DNA of 21,295 nt, taken from contig JBBIII010000044.1 in assembly GCA_037446575.1 (NCBI GenBank), positions 1 to 21,295 of the forward strand, given 5' to 3'. Of this stretch, positions 1 through 7,322 are shown one piece after another. How positions within the stretch are numbered: the first letter of the stretch is position 1; each line of letters begins with the position of its first letter. The stretch is from JBBIII01 sp037446575 (GTDB lineage Bacteria; Bacteroidota; Ignavibacteria; UBA10030). The notes under the pieces are model-generated. The model worked only from the letters and a program-made list of their open reading frames with translations, did not search any database and was not told where the DNA came from. The translations under genes and the position numbers were made by a program.

Positions 1-53
1 ATGTTCATAGTCCTTTTTTTAATTGTTAATTGATGTGATAAAATCGTGAAAAA

Positions 54-95
54 TTTGAAAAAAAACTATACTTAATTTTATAAAACTAAAATTAA
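54..95 (-). terminator. Candidate terminator of the 118-630 gene
   Basis: A perfect 9-bp inverted repeat (72-80 with 87-95, 6-nt loop) lies 22 nt past the stop codon of the minus-strand gene. Read on the minus strand, it is followed after a few bases by a run of nine T (about 56-64). The stem is entirely A/T, so it is weak; the poly-U tract makes a terminator plausible but not certain. Confidence 0.4.
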
Positions 96-117
96 TTTAT
101 TTGAACTATAGTAAGAT

Positions 118-630
118 TTAGTGCATTAGGAGTTTTAATTTTACTCTTCTTAGATAAATTATCATTCCAATGGAAGGAATTATCCAGAGAAGGAATCCGA
201 TAACGATGGTGATATACCCTAAAGCGCTAAATGCCGCAATACTTGTTCCAATAGAAGGCATTGTATTAGCAAATGCCTCTCTTACATTTTTCCAAAGTAT
301 ATAACTAAAAAAAGAATCAGCTATTGCGTTTAGTATGCCTATCCAACAAACAATTTCAAGAATTTTGCTGCCAACCGATTTAAAACGTAAAAACTGCGCC
401 GATCCTACAATGATAAATAAAAAATAAATAATCAAATAACTTGACCATATTCGATTATATGTAAATAACTGATTTATTGCCTCAATACTGTTTCGAAATT
501 GTGGTGTAAAATTCAATAATGGTTCTAATTGTTCTATTGGATTTGAAAATAAATTAAATATTTCAATTGCGATCACAATAATGGAAAGTAGAATTGCTGA
601 CCAACCGATTATGGGAATTGATTTTATCAT
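118..630 (-). CDS. Unknown four-helix membrane protein
   Basis: I do not recognise this 170-residue protein as a named family. Four hydrophobic segments are visible at about residues 7-27, 62-81, 90-112 and 136-160. A hydrophilic loop between the first two (about 28-60) is rich in Q, N and E, and a short basic tail (RRVKLK) ends the protein. This topology suggests an inner-membrane protein with no visible catalytic motif. I chose the ATG at 630 because it starts right before the first helix and has GAGAAC about 5 nt upstream. The open frame continues back to 750, but that extension would overlap the divergent alaX-like gene and adds an unlikely cysteine/aromatic leader. The gene stands alone on the minus strand and shares an 80-bp divergent spacer with the gene at 711. 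Function unknown; that it is a real gene is fairly likely. Confidence 0.7.
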   Translation of the reverse strand: MIKSIPIIGWSAILLSIIVIAIEIFNLFSNPIEQLEPLLNFTPQFRNSIEAINQLFTYNRIWSSYLIIYFLFIIVGSAQFLRFKSVGSKILEIVCWIGILNAIADSFFSYILWKNVREAFANTMPSIGTSIAAFSALGYITIVIGFLLWIIPSIGMIIYLRRVKLKLLMH

Positions 631-710
631 AATAGTTCTCAAAATTAATAACATAAAATATTTAAATATTACGGTAAACTCTATATTTTTTTTAGTGTAA
701 AAGGAAAAAG

Positions 711-1172
711 ATGGACGAATATAAAAACAACACGAAAGATTATGCTCCATGCATGCATTCGGCAGAGCATATTCTGAATCAAACTATGGTAAGGATTTTT
801 AACTGCGGCAGAGCGTTTAACGCACATATTGAAAGAAAAAAATCAAAATGCGATTACCATTTTAATCGTAATATTACACTTGAAGAAATCAAGCTAATTG
901 AGAACAAAGTAAATGATGTAATCAATCAAAAACTTCCAATTATTGCGCAGATACTTGATAGGAATGAGGCGGAAAAATTAGTGCCACTTACAAGACTTCC
1001 TGAAGATGCAGGCGAGAAGGTTAGAATTATTACAATTGGGGATTATGATATATGCCCTTGTAGTGGCGAGCATGCTAAATCGACAAGTGAAATTGGAGAA
1101 TTTAAAATTATCTCGACCGATTTTAAAGATGGAACACTGCGAATAAGATTTAAAGTCCATCCGAAATCTTGA
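711..1172 (+). CDS. AlaX-type trans-editing alanyl-tRNA hydrolase (tRNA_SAD family)
   Basis: This 153-residue protein matches the free-standing second additional domain of alanyl/threonyl-tRNA synthetases (AlaX, short form). Such proteins hydrolyse mischarged Ser- or Gly-tRNA(Ala) in the cytoplasm. The zinc-binding pattern of the family is present: HSAEH (H16 and H20) near the N-terminus, and CPCSGEH (C117 and H121) followed by the typical STSEIGEFKI stretch. No synthetase catalytic domain is fused or adjacent, so it would act in trans. An AAGGA sequence about 8 nt before the ATG is a good ribosome binding site, and a weak TATATT at 682-687 could be a -10 element. Family assignment is firm; the exact misacylated substrate cannot be read from sequence. 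Confidence 0.88.
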   Translation: MDEYKNNTKDYAPCMHSAEHILNQTMVRIFNCGRAFNAHIERKKSKCDYHFNRNITLEEIKLIENKVNDVINQKLPIIAQILDRNEAEKLVPLTRLPEDAGEKVRIITIGDYDICPCSGEHAKSTSEIGEFKIISTDFKDGTLRIRFKVHPKS

Positions 1173-1292
1173 TAAATATGTATCCAAATTTAAAGCGCTT
1201 GAAACCAAGCTTAACTAATATCTTCGATATCTTTTCTTGCCTTTAAAGCGAGTGTTTCTTAATTTTTCTCGGAACAAACATACACTTTTCTA

Positions 1293-1832
1293 ATGTCTCG
1301 ATTTACTTTAGAAGAAATACGAAATAAATTTTCAAACGGCACAGACTTTAATGAAGTCTTTGATGCTTTTGAAGACGCTCTAAATCAAGGCATAAAAGAT
1401 GTCGAATTATATAGGGTGCTTTTTTGGAACAGCGCACTAAGTCCTGATGAATTGTGCTTGTTTGGTGAAAAATTAGTAAGAGTATTTCCCGACTTAGCAT
1501 ACGAGACCTATATGTGGCTCGCATGTGTATTTGAAGTTACATATTCATCATCCGATAATTTTGAACTTGCGATGCAATATTATCGCAAAGCGTCGAAAGC
1601 CAAACCAGAAGAAGTACAGCCATATATAGACGCCGCCGATTGCTATGACCCCGAATTAAACATACCGCCATTTTATTGGCTTGAGGAATTTCTCAAGTTA
1701 GGAATAAATTTGGTAACCGATAAAAAATCGCTTCTGCATAGATTATCGTATCTCTATCAAATGCATGGAGATCAGAAGCAGGCAGATTTATATAGAAACC
1801 TTGCTGATGATCTCGACCGAACTCAAAATTGA
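1293..1832 (+). CDS. TPR-like helical repeat protein, function unknown
   Basis: The protein has 179 residues, is acidic, carries no signal peptide and is entirely helical in character. Segments such as FELAMQYYRKASKAKPEEVQPYIDAADCY (about residues 89-117) and LLHRLSYLYQMHGDQKQADLYRNLA (about 147-171) have tetratricopeptide-like spacing: small residue, aromatic, and Pro at the end of helix B. It is probably a cytoplasmic protein-protein interaction scaffold. The ribosome binding site upstream of the ATG is weak. The 3' end overlaps the start of the EamA transporter, so it is the first gene of a compact run that extends to the muramidase at 5275. The partner is not visible in the sequence. Confidence 0.75.
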   Translation: MSRFTLEEIRNKFSNGTDFNEVFDAFEDALNQGIKDVELYRVLFWNSALSPDELCLFGEKLVRVFPDLAYETYMWLACVFEVTYSSSDNFELAMQYYRKASKAKPEEVQPYIDAADCYDPELNIPPFYWLEEFLKLGINLVTDKKSLLHRLSYLYQMHGDQKQADLYRNLADDLDRTQN

Positions 1833-2754
1833 AATTTCGGAAAACAACTCGCGAGCATTAAAAGGTTTTATCCTATTATTACTTGCTGTTTTGTTTTGGG
1901 GAACTTCAGCGCCTATTGGAAAACACTTAATCGTTACTCGATTCGATACTCTTGTTCTCGCTCAAACGCGAACCTCATTAACATTTGTTTTGCTTATAAT
2001 TATTTTTCTTATCAGAGATAGAAGCTTTCTAAAAGTTGAGATGAGCGATTTATGGAGATTCGCTTTTTTAGGAGTAGTAGGGATTTCAATTACTAACTAC
2101 ACTTATTATTTTACAATGAAGGAAGCTTCGGTTGCAACTGCAATTATTGTTCAATATACAGCCCCCGTCTGGGTTTTTATTTATTCTGTATATATAAAAA
2201 AGGAGGAGAAATTTGATGCGATAACAATTTTTTCACTCCTTTTATCTTTATTCGGTTGTTTTATTGCCGTTACATCTGGTTCTACATTAGCTTTAAACTT
2301 AAAGGGGTGGGCAATTTTGACGGGACCGATTTCCGCATTTACATTTGCATATCAAATTGTCGCTACAAAACATTTGCTTAAGCGATATTCCATTTGGACT
2401 GTGTTGATTTATATTTTTGGATTTTCTACTTTATTTTGGCTTTTTATTAATCCCCCTTGGGTAATAATATCTAAAAATTACACTGCTGGAGATTGGGGTT
2501 GGCTGTGGCTGTTTGCGATAATCTCTATTTTAATACCTCAAACGGCATTTGCTTCTGGATTACGATTACTTAGGGCGTCAACCGCAGGAATTATTAGTAT
2601 ATTAGAACCAATAATAGCAATTCTTATGGCTTTTCTAATTTTGGGCGAGTTGCTTACAATAATTCAAATTTTTGGCGCCGTGTTGGTTATTATTGCAATT
2701 GGATTATTACAATCGCATCCATTGATAACACGAAAATACAACGAATCGAAATGA
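1807..2754 (+). CDS. EamA/DMT-family metabolite exporter
   Basis: This 315-residue inner-membrane protein has about ten hydrophobic helices in two halves (about residues 20-153 and 165-300), the duplicated EamA layout of the drug/metabolite transporter superfamily. Family-like features are FWGTSAPIGKHL in helix 1, LQTR-like AQTRTSL after helix 2, VQYTAPVWVFIYS in the middle of the first repeat, and ILEPIIAILMAFLILGE in the second. Members export amino acids, nucleosides or other small metabolites; the substrate cannot be deduced here. I use the ATG at 1807, which overlaps the preceding gene by 26 nt. The frame also has an ATG at 1765, but it lacks a ribosome binding site and would lengthen the overlap. 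The stop overlaps the next start (ATGA), so translation is probably coupled. Confidence 0.85.
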   Translation: MISTELKIEISENNSRALKGFILLLLAVLFWGTSAPIGKHLIVTRFDTLVLAQTRTSLTFVLLIIIFLIRDRSFLKVEMSDLWRFAFLGVVGISITNYTYYFTMKEASVATAIIVQYTAPVWVFIYSVYIKKEEKFDAITIFSLLLSLFGCFIAVTSGSTLALNLKGWAILTGPISAFTFAYQIVATKHLLKRYSIWTVLIYIFGFSTLFWLFINPPWVIISKNYTAGDWGWLWLFAIISILIPQTAFASGLRLLRASTAGIISILEPIIAILMAFLILGELLTIIQIFGAVLVIIAIGLLQSHPLITRKYNESK

Positions 2755-3335
2755 GAACCGAACGTCGGCTAAATAGATTAGAAGAAGTTTTGAAACATCG
2801 TCAGTCAGATTTAACGGTGGTGATGGAAAACATTCACGACCCTCATAATGTAAGCGCTATTTTACGCTCTGCCGATGCAGTAGGCGTGATGGAAGTGCAA
2901 TTAGTCTATAATAAAGCAGAATTTCCCGATATTGGTAAAAAAAGTTCGGCCAGCGCAAAAAAATGGATTGCACTTAGAAAATTTAAATGCATAAAAGAAT
3001 GTTATGAAAAATTACATAAGGAAGAATTTGTAATCTATGCTACTCACCTTGTTAATAAATCTAAATCTTTATACGAAGTTGATTTAACGAGTAAAGTGGC
3101 AATTGTAGTCGGTAATGAACATGAAGGAGTATCGGCAGAAGCGGCAAATCTTGCTGATGGGATTATTAGAATACCAATGTTTGGTATGATACAGAGCTTG
3201 AATGTTTCTGTTGCAACTGCTGTAATTTTGTTTGAAGCAATGCGCCAAAGAATAAATAATGAAAATTATAAAAAGTCTAAATTATCCGAAAATAAAATAA
3301 AAGAATTGCTAAAAACTTGGGCATTGAAAAAATAA
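2751..3335 (+). CDS. trmH: SpoU/TrmH-family tRNA 2'-O-methyltransferase
   Basis: The 194-residue protein has the three SPOUT (SpoU class) motifs. Motif 1 is NIHDPHNVSAILRSADAVGV (residues 27-46), with the catalytic-type Arg39. Motif 2 is VVGNEHEGVS (119-128). Motif 3 is IPMFGMIQSLNVSVATAV (141-158), part of the trefoil knot that binds S-adenosylmethionine. Together with the short N-terminal and basic C-terminal helices, this fits TrmH, which methylates the 2'-OH of G18 in tRNA. It is somewhat shorter than the roughly 230-residue E. coli enzyme. No ribosomal-RNA-type N-terminal substrate-binding domain (as in RlmB) is present, which supports TrmH. The start overlaps the exporter stop by 4 nt (ATGA). 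Confidence 0.85.
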   Translation: MRTERRLNRLEEVLKHRQSDLTVVMENIHDPHNVSAILRSADAVGVMEVQLVYNKAEFPDIGKKSSASAKKWIALRKFKCIKECYEKLHKEEFVIYATHLVNKSKSLYEVDLTSKVAIVVGNEHEGVSAEAANLADGIIRIPMFGMIQSLNVSVATAVILFEAMRQRINNENYKKSKLSENKIKELLKTWALKK

Positions 3336-4012
3336 TGATTATTAACCCCATGATCGATGAGTTTATTCTGCGTCTTGAAAACAGTACCAAGCAAGGTCTA
3401 AATTTCCCGCTTGAAATAAAAATAATGTTGCAAATTGTTTTTCAAACCGGCTTGACTAATGAATTTGAAGAATTGATATTTACCTCAAAGTTCGTTATTA
3501 AAACTCACGAATTGATAAATCGTGTCGGTTGCGAGGCGGAAGGATATGAAAAACTATCTAACGAATTTAAATCAGCTCTCGAGAAAACTAAAATTCTTGT
3601 TAAAACGATTGTTGATAGGGGCGAAGACGATATAATTGAAAATTTCAATAAAAAATTTTTAAAACAAAATCAGCAACTTAGTAATGATATTTTAAAACTT
3701 TGCAAAGATTTAAGTGTAATTAAAAATTGGAAATTGGATGGAAATATTCTGCCTTATGAACCATCGTATAAGTCAATAGGCGACTTACAAGGGGATAATG
3801 AGGTTTCATCCAAAAAGTTAGATATTACTTTTTTGAAGGATGTATATCGCAGATTAAAGTTGAGTGCAATTTTAACAACTCTTCTCTTTTTATTATTCTT
3901 GTTATTAGATACGCCAGTTACTGCAATTGGTTGGCTGTTAGCATTGGGAATTTTGGGATTGCTGATGTATATTGTTTTACAAATTATATTTCTGACTCGT
4001 GAACAAAAATAG
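3335..4012 (+). CDS. Unknown protein with C-terminal membrane hairpin
   Basis: I do not recognise this 225-residue protein. The first roughly 170 residues are hydrophilic and helical, with coiled-coil-like stretches (LSNEFKSALEKTKILVKTIV; NKKFLKQNQQLSNDILKLCK). The last 50 residues form two closely spaced transmembrane helices (about 176-192 and 197-221) ending in a charged LTREQK tail. It is probably an inner-membrane protein with its main domain in the cytoplasm, tail-anchored by the hairpin. I start it at 3335, where ATG overlaps the trmH stop (TAATG); a start at 3317 or 3350 in the same frame is also possible. Its place between trmH and namZ does not reveal a role. Confidence 0.72.
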   Translation: MIINPMIDEFILRLENSTKQGLNFPLEIKIMLQIVFQTGLTNEFEELIFTSKFVIKTHELINRVGCEAEGYEKLSNEFKSALEKTKILVKTIVDRGEDDIIENFNKKFLKQNQQLSNDILKLCKDLSVIKNWKLDGNILPYEPSYKSIGDLQGDNEVSSKKLDITFLKDVYRRLKLSAILTTLLFLLFLLLDTPVTAIGWLLALGILGLLMYIVLQIIFLTREQK

Positions 4013-4030
4013 AGGATATTAAGGGAAAAG

Positions 4031-5275
4031 ATGAAATTAAAACTACATACAATAATTATAATCCTTGGTTTTCTTTTTGTTGATGTGCTAATTGCAAATC
4101 CAAAAGTTAAGTTAGGGATTGATGTTTTAAAGGAACGCGGATTCGATATACTTCAAGGGAAAAACGTCGGTTTAATTACAAACCCGACAGGAATTTCTGC
4201 TGATTTGCAAAGTACAGTCGATATTCTTTTTAACGCGCCGGGCGTGAAACTTGTGGCTCTTTACGGACCTGAGCATGGTATAAGAGGAGATATAGATGCT
4301 GGAAGAGAAGTCAATGGATTTACCGATCCACGAACCGGATTGCCAGTCTATTCTCTTTATGGACGAACAAGACGACCAACTCAGGAAATGCTTCAAGGCG
4401 TTGATGTGCTTGTATATGATATTCAGGATATTGGAGTCCGTTCATATACATATATCTCCACGATGGGATTGGCGATGGAGGCGGCGGCTGAGTATGGAAT
4501 AAAATTCGTTGTTCTTGATCGACCGAATCCTTTGACGGGAAAAAAAGTTGAAGGTACAATGCTCGATCCAAAATTCAAATCTTTTATAGGAGCTTACCCG
4601 ATTCCTTATGTTTATGGAATGACAGTTGGCGAATTGGCTCAGATGATTAATGGCGAAAAATGGCTAAATGGTTTTAAACAATGCGATTTAACAATTGTGC
4701 CTATGAAAGGGTGGAAACGATCTATGTGGTGGGAGGATACAGGATTAGCATGGATACCAACCTCGCCGCATATACCTCATTTTTTTACAACTATATTTTC
4801 GGTAATGACTGGACTTTTAGGTGAGCTTGGAACAGCAAACCAAGGAATCGGTTATACATTGCCATTTGAATTAGTAGGAGCTCCTTGGATAGATGGATTT
4901 GCCCTTGCTCGATACCTTAATAGCGCAAAAATTGATGGTGTGATGTTCAGACCAATTTCCTATATACCGTTTTACAAAGATACGACCGGTATTAGATATA
5001 ATGGCGTTCAAATACATATTGTGAATAGAGATAAATTAAATTTAACACAAGTGCAGATATCAATTTTAGAGGCATTGCTCAGACTGTATCCAGATAAAAA
5101 TATTTTTCAACGAGCTAAACCCGAAAGAATCAATTCTTTTGATAAAGCAGTAGGGTCAGATGAAATAAGAATAGCTTTATTGAACGGAACTCCAGTTGAA
5201 GAATTGTTAAATAATATTAACCAGCAACGCGCAATTTTTATGATCAAACGAGAAAAATATCTTATTTATGAATGA
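4031..5275 (+). CDS. namZ: NamZ-type exo-beta-N-acetylmuramidase (DUF1343)
   Basis: The 414-residue protein belongs to the DUF1343 family. Characterised members (NamZ, formerly YbbC) remove MurNAc from the non-reducing ends of peptidoglycan fragments during wall turnover. Residues 1-22 form a signal peptide, so it is exported to the periplasm. Family hallmarks are VGLITNPTG (46-54), ALYGPEHGIRGDIDAGREV (76-94), DIQDIGVRSYTYISTM (130-145), VLDRPNPL (161-168), AWIPTSPHIP (240-249) and TANQGIGYTLPFE (268-280). GPEHG is the most invariant stretch of the family. AAGGGA lies just upstream of the ATG. The gene closes the tight run that begins at 1293; I see no other peptidoglycan recycling gene in the window, so its substrate supply is unknown here. 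Confidence 0.88.
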   Translation: MKLKLHTIIIILGFLFVDVLIANPKVKLGIDVLKERGFDILQGKNVGLITNPTGISADLQSTVDILFNAPGVKLVALYGPEHGIRGDIDAGREVNGFTDPRTGLPVYSLYGRTRRPTQEMLQGVDVLVYDIQDIGVRSYTYISTMGLAMEAAAEYGIKFVVLDRPNPLTGKKVEGTMLDPKFKSFIGAYPIPYVYGMTVGELAQMINGEKWLNGFKQCDLTIVPMKGWKRSMWWEDTGLAWIPTSPHIPHFFTTIFSVMTGLLGELGTANQGIGYTLPFELVGAPWIDGFALARYLNSAKIDGVMFRPISYIPFYKDTTGIRYNGVQIHIVNRDKLNLTQVQISILEALLRLYPDKNIFQRAKPERINSFDKAVGSDEIRIALLNGTPVEELLNNINQQRAIFMIKREKYLIYE

Positions 5276-5528
5276 TTTTTTAGCTAAAGAAAAATAATCT
5301 TGAAGTAATCATTGCATTTCGTGCAAGGCTTTCATAATTTAGTAACAAATGATTAGGTACTATCAATTAAAAACTCGACGATGGAGAATATTAAAACAGA
5401 GCATAAGTGCCTGAACTGTTTATTATTTTTTTTTCAATCTCACCTAACGGAATACAAGTTCCCTAAAATATCTTCAATTGCTATTTACAAAATTAAAAGT
5501 CTTAATTATTTCGTAAAGAAAGGATTCA

Positions 5529-6236
5529 TTGTTAATTACAATTCTTAAAATATTAATTCTTTTTCCAATTACTCTGATACTATCCACCGGAGCAATGTTT
5601 GCCATTCCTATTGATAAAAGCGGTAAAACTTTTAGATGGTTCCCTCTGGTATGGTCACAGATTATTTTTTGGATTTTTAGAATAAGGATTAGCGTAAAAG
5701 GCGCAGAAAAACTCGAACCGAACAAGCCGTACATATTTGTTTCTAACCATGCAAGTATGTTTGATATACCATCGGTAATGGTATCTTTGAATGGAAATGT
5801 GAATATAATTTTCAAAAAGGAATTGACAGTAGTGCCAATTTGGGGTTGGGCGTTAAGATTTGGTCCTTTTATTATGATTGATAGATCAAATCCGCGAGAT
5901 GCTTTAAAAAGCATAGAAAGAGCCGCTCATTCAATTCGCAATGGTAATTCTGTGATTCTATTTGCAGAGGGAACACGCACAAGAGATGGAAAACTTCAGC
6001 CATTTAAACGAGGGGCTTTTTCATTAGCTCTAAAAGCCGGCGTTCCGGTCGTTCCAATTACGATAAATAATACGTTCACTATAATGCCTAAGGGTTCTTT
6101 GAACATTAAGCCGGCTAATATTTCCGTTATAATTGAATCGCCAATTCAAACAATTGGACTTGATGGAAAAGATGGAGAGATGGTTTTAATGAGTCAGGTT
6201 AGGAACGCAATCGAAAAAAATTATATTAACCAATAG
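5529..6236 (+). CDS. plsC: 1-acyl-sn-glycerol-3-phosphate acyltransferase (PlsC family)
   Basis: This is a 235-residue membrane-associated acyltransferase that would convert lysophosphatidic acid to phosphatidic acid in phospholipid synthesis. The four family blocks are present: NHASMFD with the catalytic H74xxxxD79; a GPFIMIDR block (112-119); FAEGTR (145-150), which binds the glycerol phosphate; and GVPVVPI (171-177). The N-terminus (1-26) and residues 40-52 are hydrophobic and anchor it to the inner membrane. The start is a TTG with AAAGAAAGGA 4 nt upstream. The first ATG in frame (5595) would cut off most of the N-terminal anchor, so TTG is preferred. The family also contains acyltransferases for other lipids (for example, ornithine lipids), so PlsC is the most likely but not the only assignment. 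Confidence 0.87.
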   Translation: MLITILKILILFPITLILSTGAMFAIPIDKSGKTFRWFPLVWSQIIFWIFRIRISVKGAEKLEPNKPYIFVSNHASMFDIPSVMVSLNGNVNIIFKKELTVVPIWGWALRFGPFIMIDRSNPRDALKSIERAAHSIRNGNSVILFAEGTRTRDGKLQPFKRGAFSLALKAGVPVVPITINNTFTIMPKGSLNIKPANISVIIESPIQTIGLDGKDGEMVLMSQVRNAIEKNYINQ

Positions 6237-6244
6237 CTTAAAAA

Positions 6245-6541
6245 ATGTCTGTAACAAAAAAAGATGTAGAGCATATAGCAAAATTAGCAAAGCTGGAATT
6301 CACCGAAGCGGAATTGGAAAAATTTACTCATCAATTGAACCAAATTCTAAAATATGTTGAACAACTTAATAAGTTAGACACAAGTAATGTGGAACCTCTA
6401 ACGCATGTTATTCAACTTAGCAATGTTTTCCGAGATGATGAGGTAAAGCAAAGCATAGGAACGGAGGATGCGCTAAAAAACGCTCCAGCTACGAGTGATA
6501 AATTTTTTAAAGTGCCTAAAGTAATTAGTGAGAAATCGTAA
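6245..6541 (+). CDS. gatC: Asp-tRNA(Asn)/Glu-tRNA(Gln) amidotransferase subunit C
   Basis: The 98-residue protein shows the full GatC pattern: VEHIAKLAKLEFTEAELEKF at the N-terminus, a middle QLNQILKYVEQLNKLDTSNVEPL stretch and a C-terminal FRDDEV motif. GatC wraps around GatA and stabilises the GatCAB complex, which amidates Asp-tRNA(Asn) and/or Glu-tRNA(Gln) in the indirect pathway. gatA and gatB are not in the window, a common dispersed arrangement. It lies 8 nt after plsC, and its stop codon overlaps the kdsB start (TAATG), so kdsB translation is likely coupled to it. Confidence 0.95.
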   Translation: MSVTKKDVEHIAKLAKLEFTEAELEKFTHQLNQILKYVEQLNKLDTSNVEPLTHVIQLSNVFRDDEVKQSIGTEDALKNAPATSDKFFKVPKVISEKS

Positions 6542-7302
6542 TGACGCAAAAATCAATAGTAATAGGTGTTATACCTGCGCGGTATGCTTCTCAACGTTTG
6601 CCGGCAAAAGCTTTAATAGATTTATTTGGTAAAACGATGATACAGCGTGTGTATGAGCAAGTGAAGAAAGCAGCCCTTGTTGATAAAGTAATTGTAGCTA
6701 CAGACGATGAACGAATAGAGCGGGTTGTTAAAAATTTTGGAGGCGAGGTTCTTATGACTCCAGAAGACATAAAAAGCGGCAGTGATCGAGTAGCGGCAGT
6801 AGCAGAAAAAATTGATGGCGATATATTTGTTAATATTCAGGGCGATGAACCATTAATTGCGCCGGAAATGATTGAACAAGGCATCCAACTTTTAATAGAT
6901 GATAAATCGGTTCAGGTCGGCACTTTAGTTAAACAAATCGATTCCCCATTAGACATTATTAATCCTAACATTGTAAAGGTTGTATTCGATAGAAATAACT
7001 TCGCGTTGTACTTTTCGCGTTCTCCTATACCTTTTATTAGAGATGAGCAGGAAGCGTCAATATGGTTAAATTATCATACATTTTATAAACACGTCGGGTT
7101 GTATATTTACAAACGTGATTTCTTGTCCAAGTATTCCAATTTGCCTATATCCGAATTGGAAAAAGCAGAAAAACTTGAGCAATTAAGAATTTTGGAAGCC
7201 GGATATAAAATAAAAATCGGTATAACAAATTACGACAGCATACCAATAGACACAAAAGAAGATGTTGTCCGTGTAAAAGCAATATTAAACCGGATATCTT
7301 AA
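6541..7302 (+). CDS. kdsB: 3-deoxy-manno-octulosonate cytidylyltransferase
   Basis: This 253-residue cytoplasmic enzyme activates Kdo with CTP to CMP-Kdo for lipopolysaccharide inner-core synthesis. The nucleotidyltransferase signature PARYASQRLPAK (residues 12-23) is followed by VATDDERI, SGSDRVAA and NIQGDEPLI (metal/CTP site). SPIPFIRD and KHVGLYIYKRDFL then form the Kdo site, and ISELEKAEKLEQLRILEAG is the conserved C-terminal block. Length is normal for the family. Its presence is strong evidence for an LPS-bearing outer membrane. It starts inside the gatC stop codon and is followed 20 nt later by pyrG, which supplies its CTP substrate. Confidence 0.96.
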   Translation: MTQKSIVIGVIPARYASQRLPAKALIDLFGKTMIQRVYEQVKKAALVDKVIVATDDERIERVVKNFGGEVLMTPEDIKSGSDRVAAVAEKIDGDIFVNIQGDEPLIAPEMIEQGIQLLIDDKSVQVGTLVKQIDSPLDIINPNIVKVVFDRNNFALYFSRSPIPFIRDEQEASIWLNYHTFYKHVGLYIYKRDFLSKYSNLPISELEKAEKLEQLRILEAGYKIKIGITNYDSIPIDTKEDVVRVKAILNRIS

Positions 7303-7322
7303 CCGCAAAGATAAAAAATATA

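Noticed and set aside
1..8. Possible start of a minus-strand gene leaving the window (CAT at 6-8, with AAAGGA on its upstream side).
   Set aside because: Only two codons are inside the window, and the AGGA would be only about 2 nt from the ATG, too close for a normal ribosome binding site.
1189..1214. Small hairpin (GCTTG-AAAC-CAAGC) after the AlaX-type gene as a terminator.
   Set aside because: The stem is only 5 bp and no T tract follows; not enough to call it.
5381..5548. A 55-codon plus-strand ORF starting with ATG in the namZ-plsC spacer, with a Cys-x-x-Cys near its N-terminus.
   Set aside because: No ribosome binding site, composition typical of random A+T-rich sequence, and it overlaps the well-supported TTG start of plsC.
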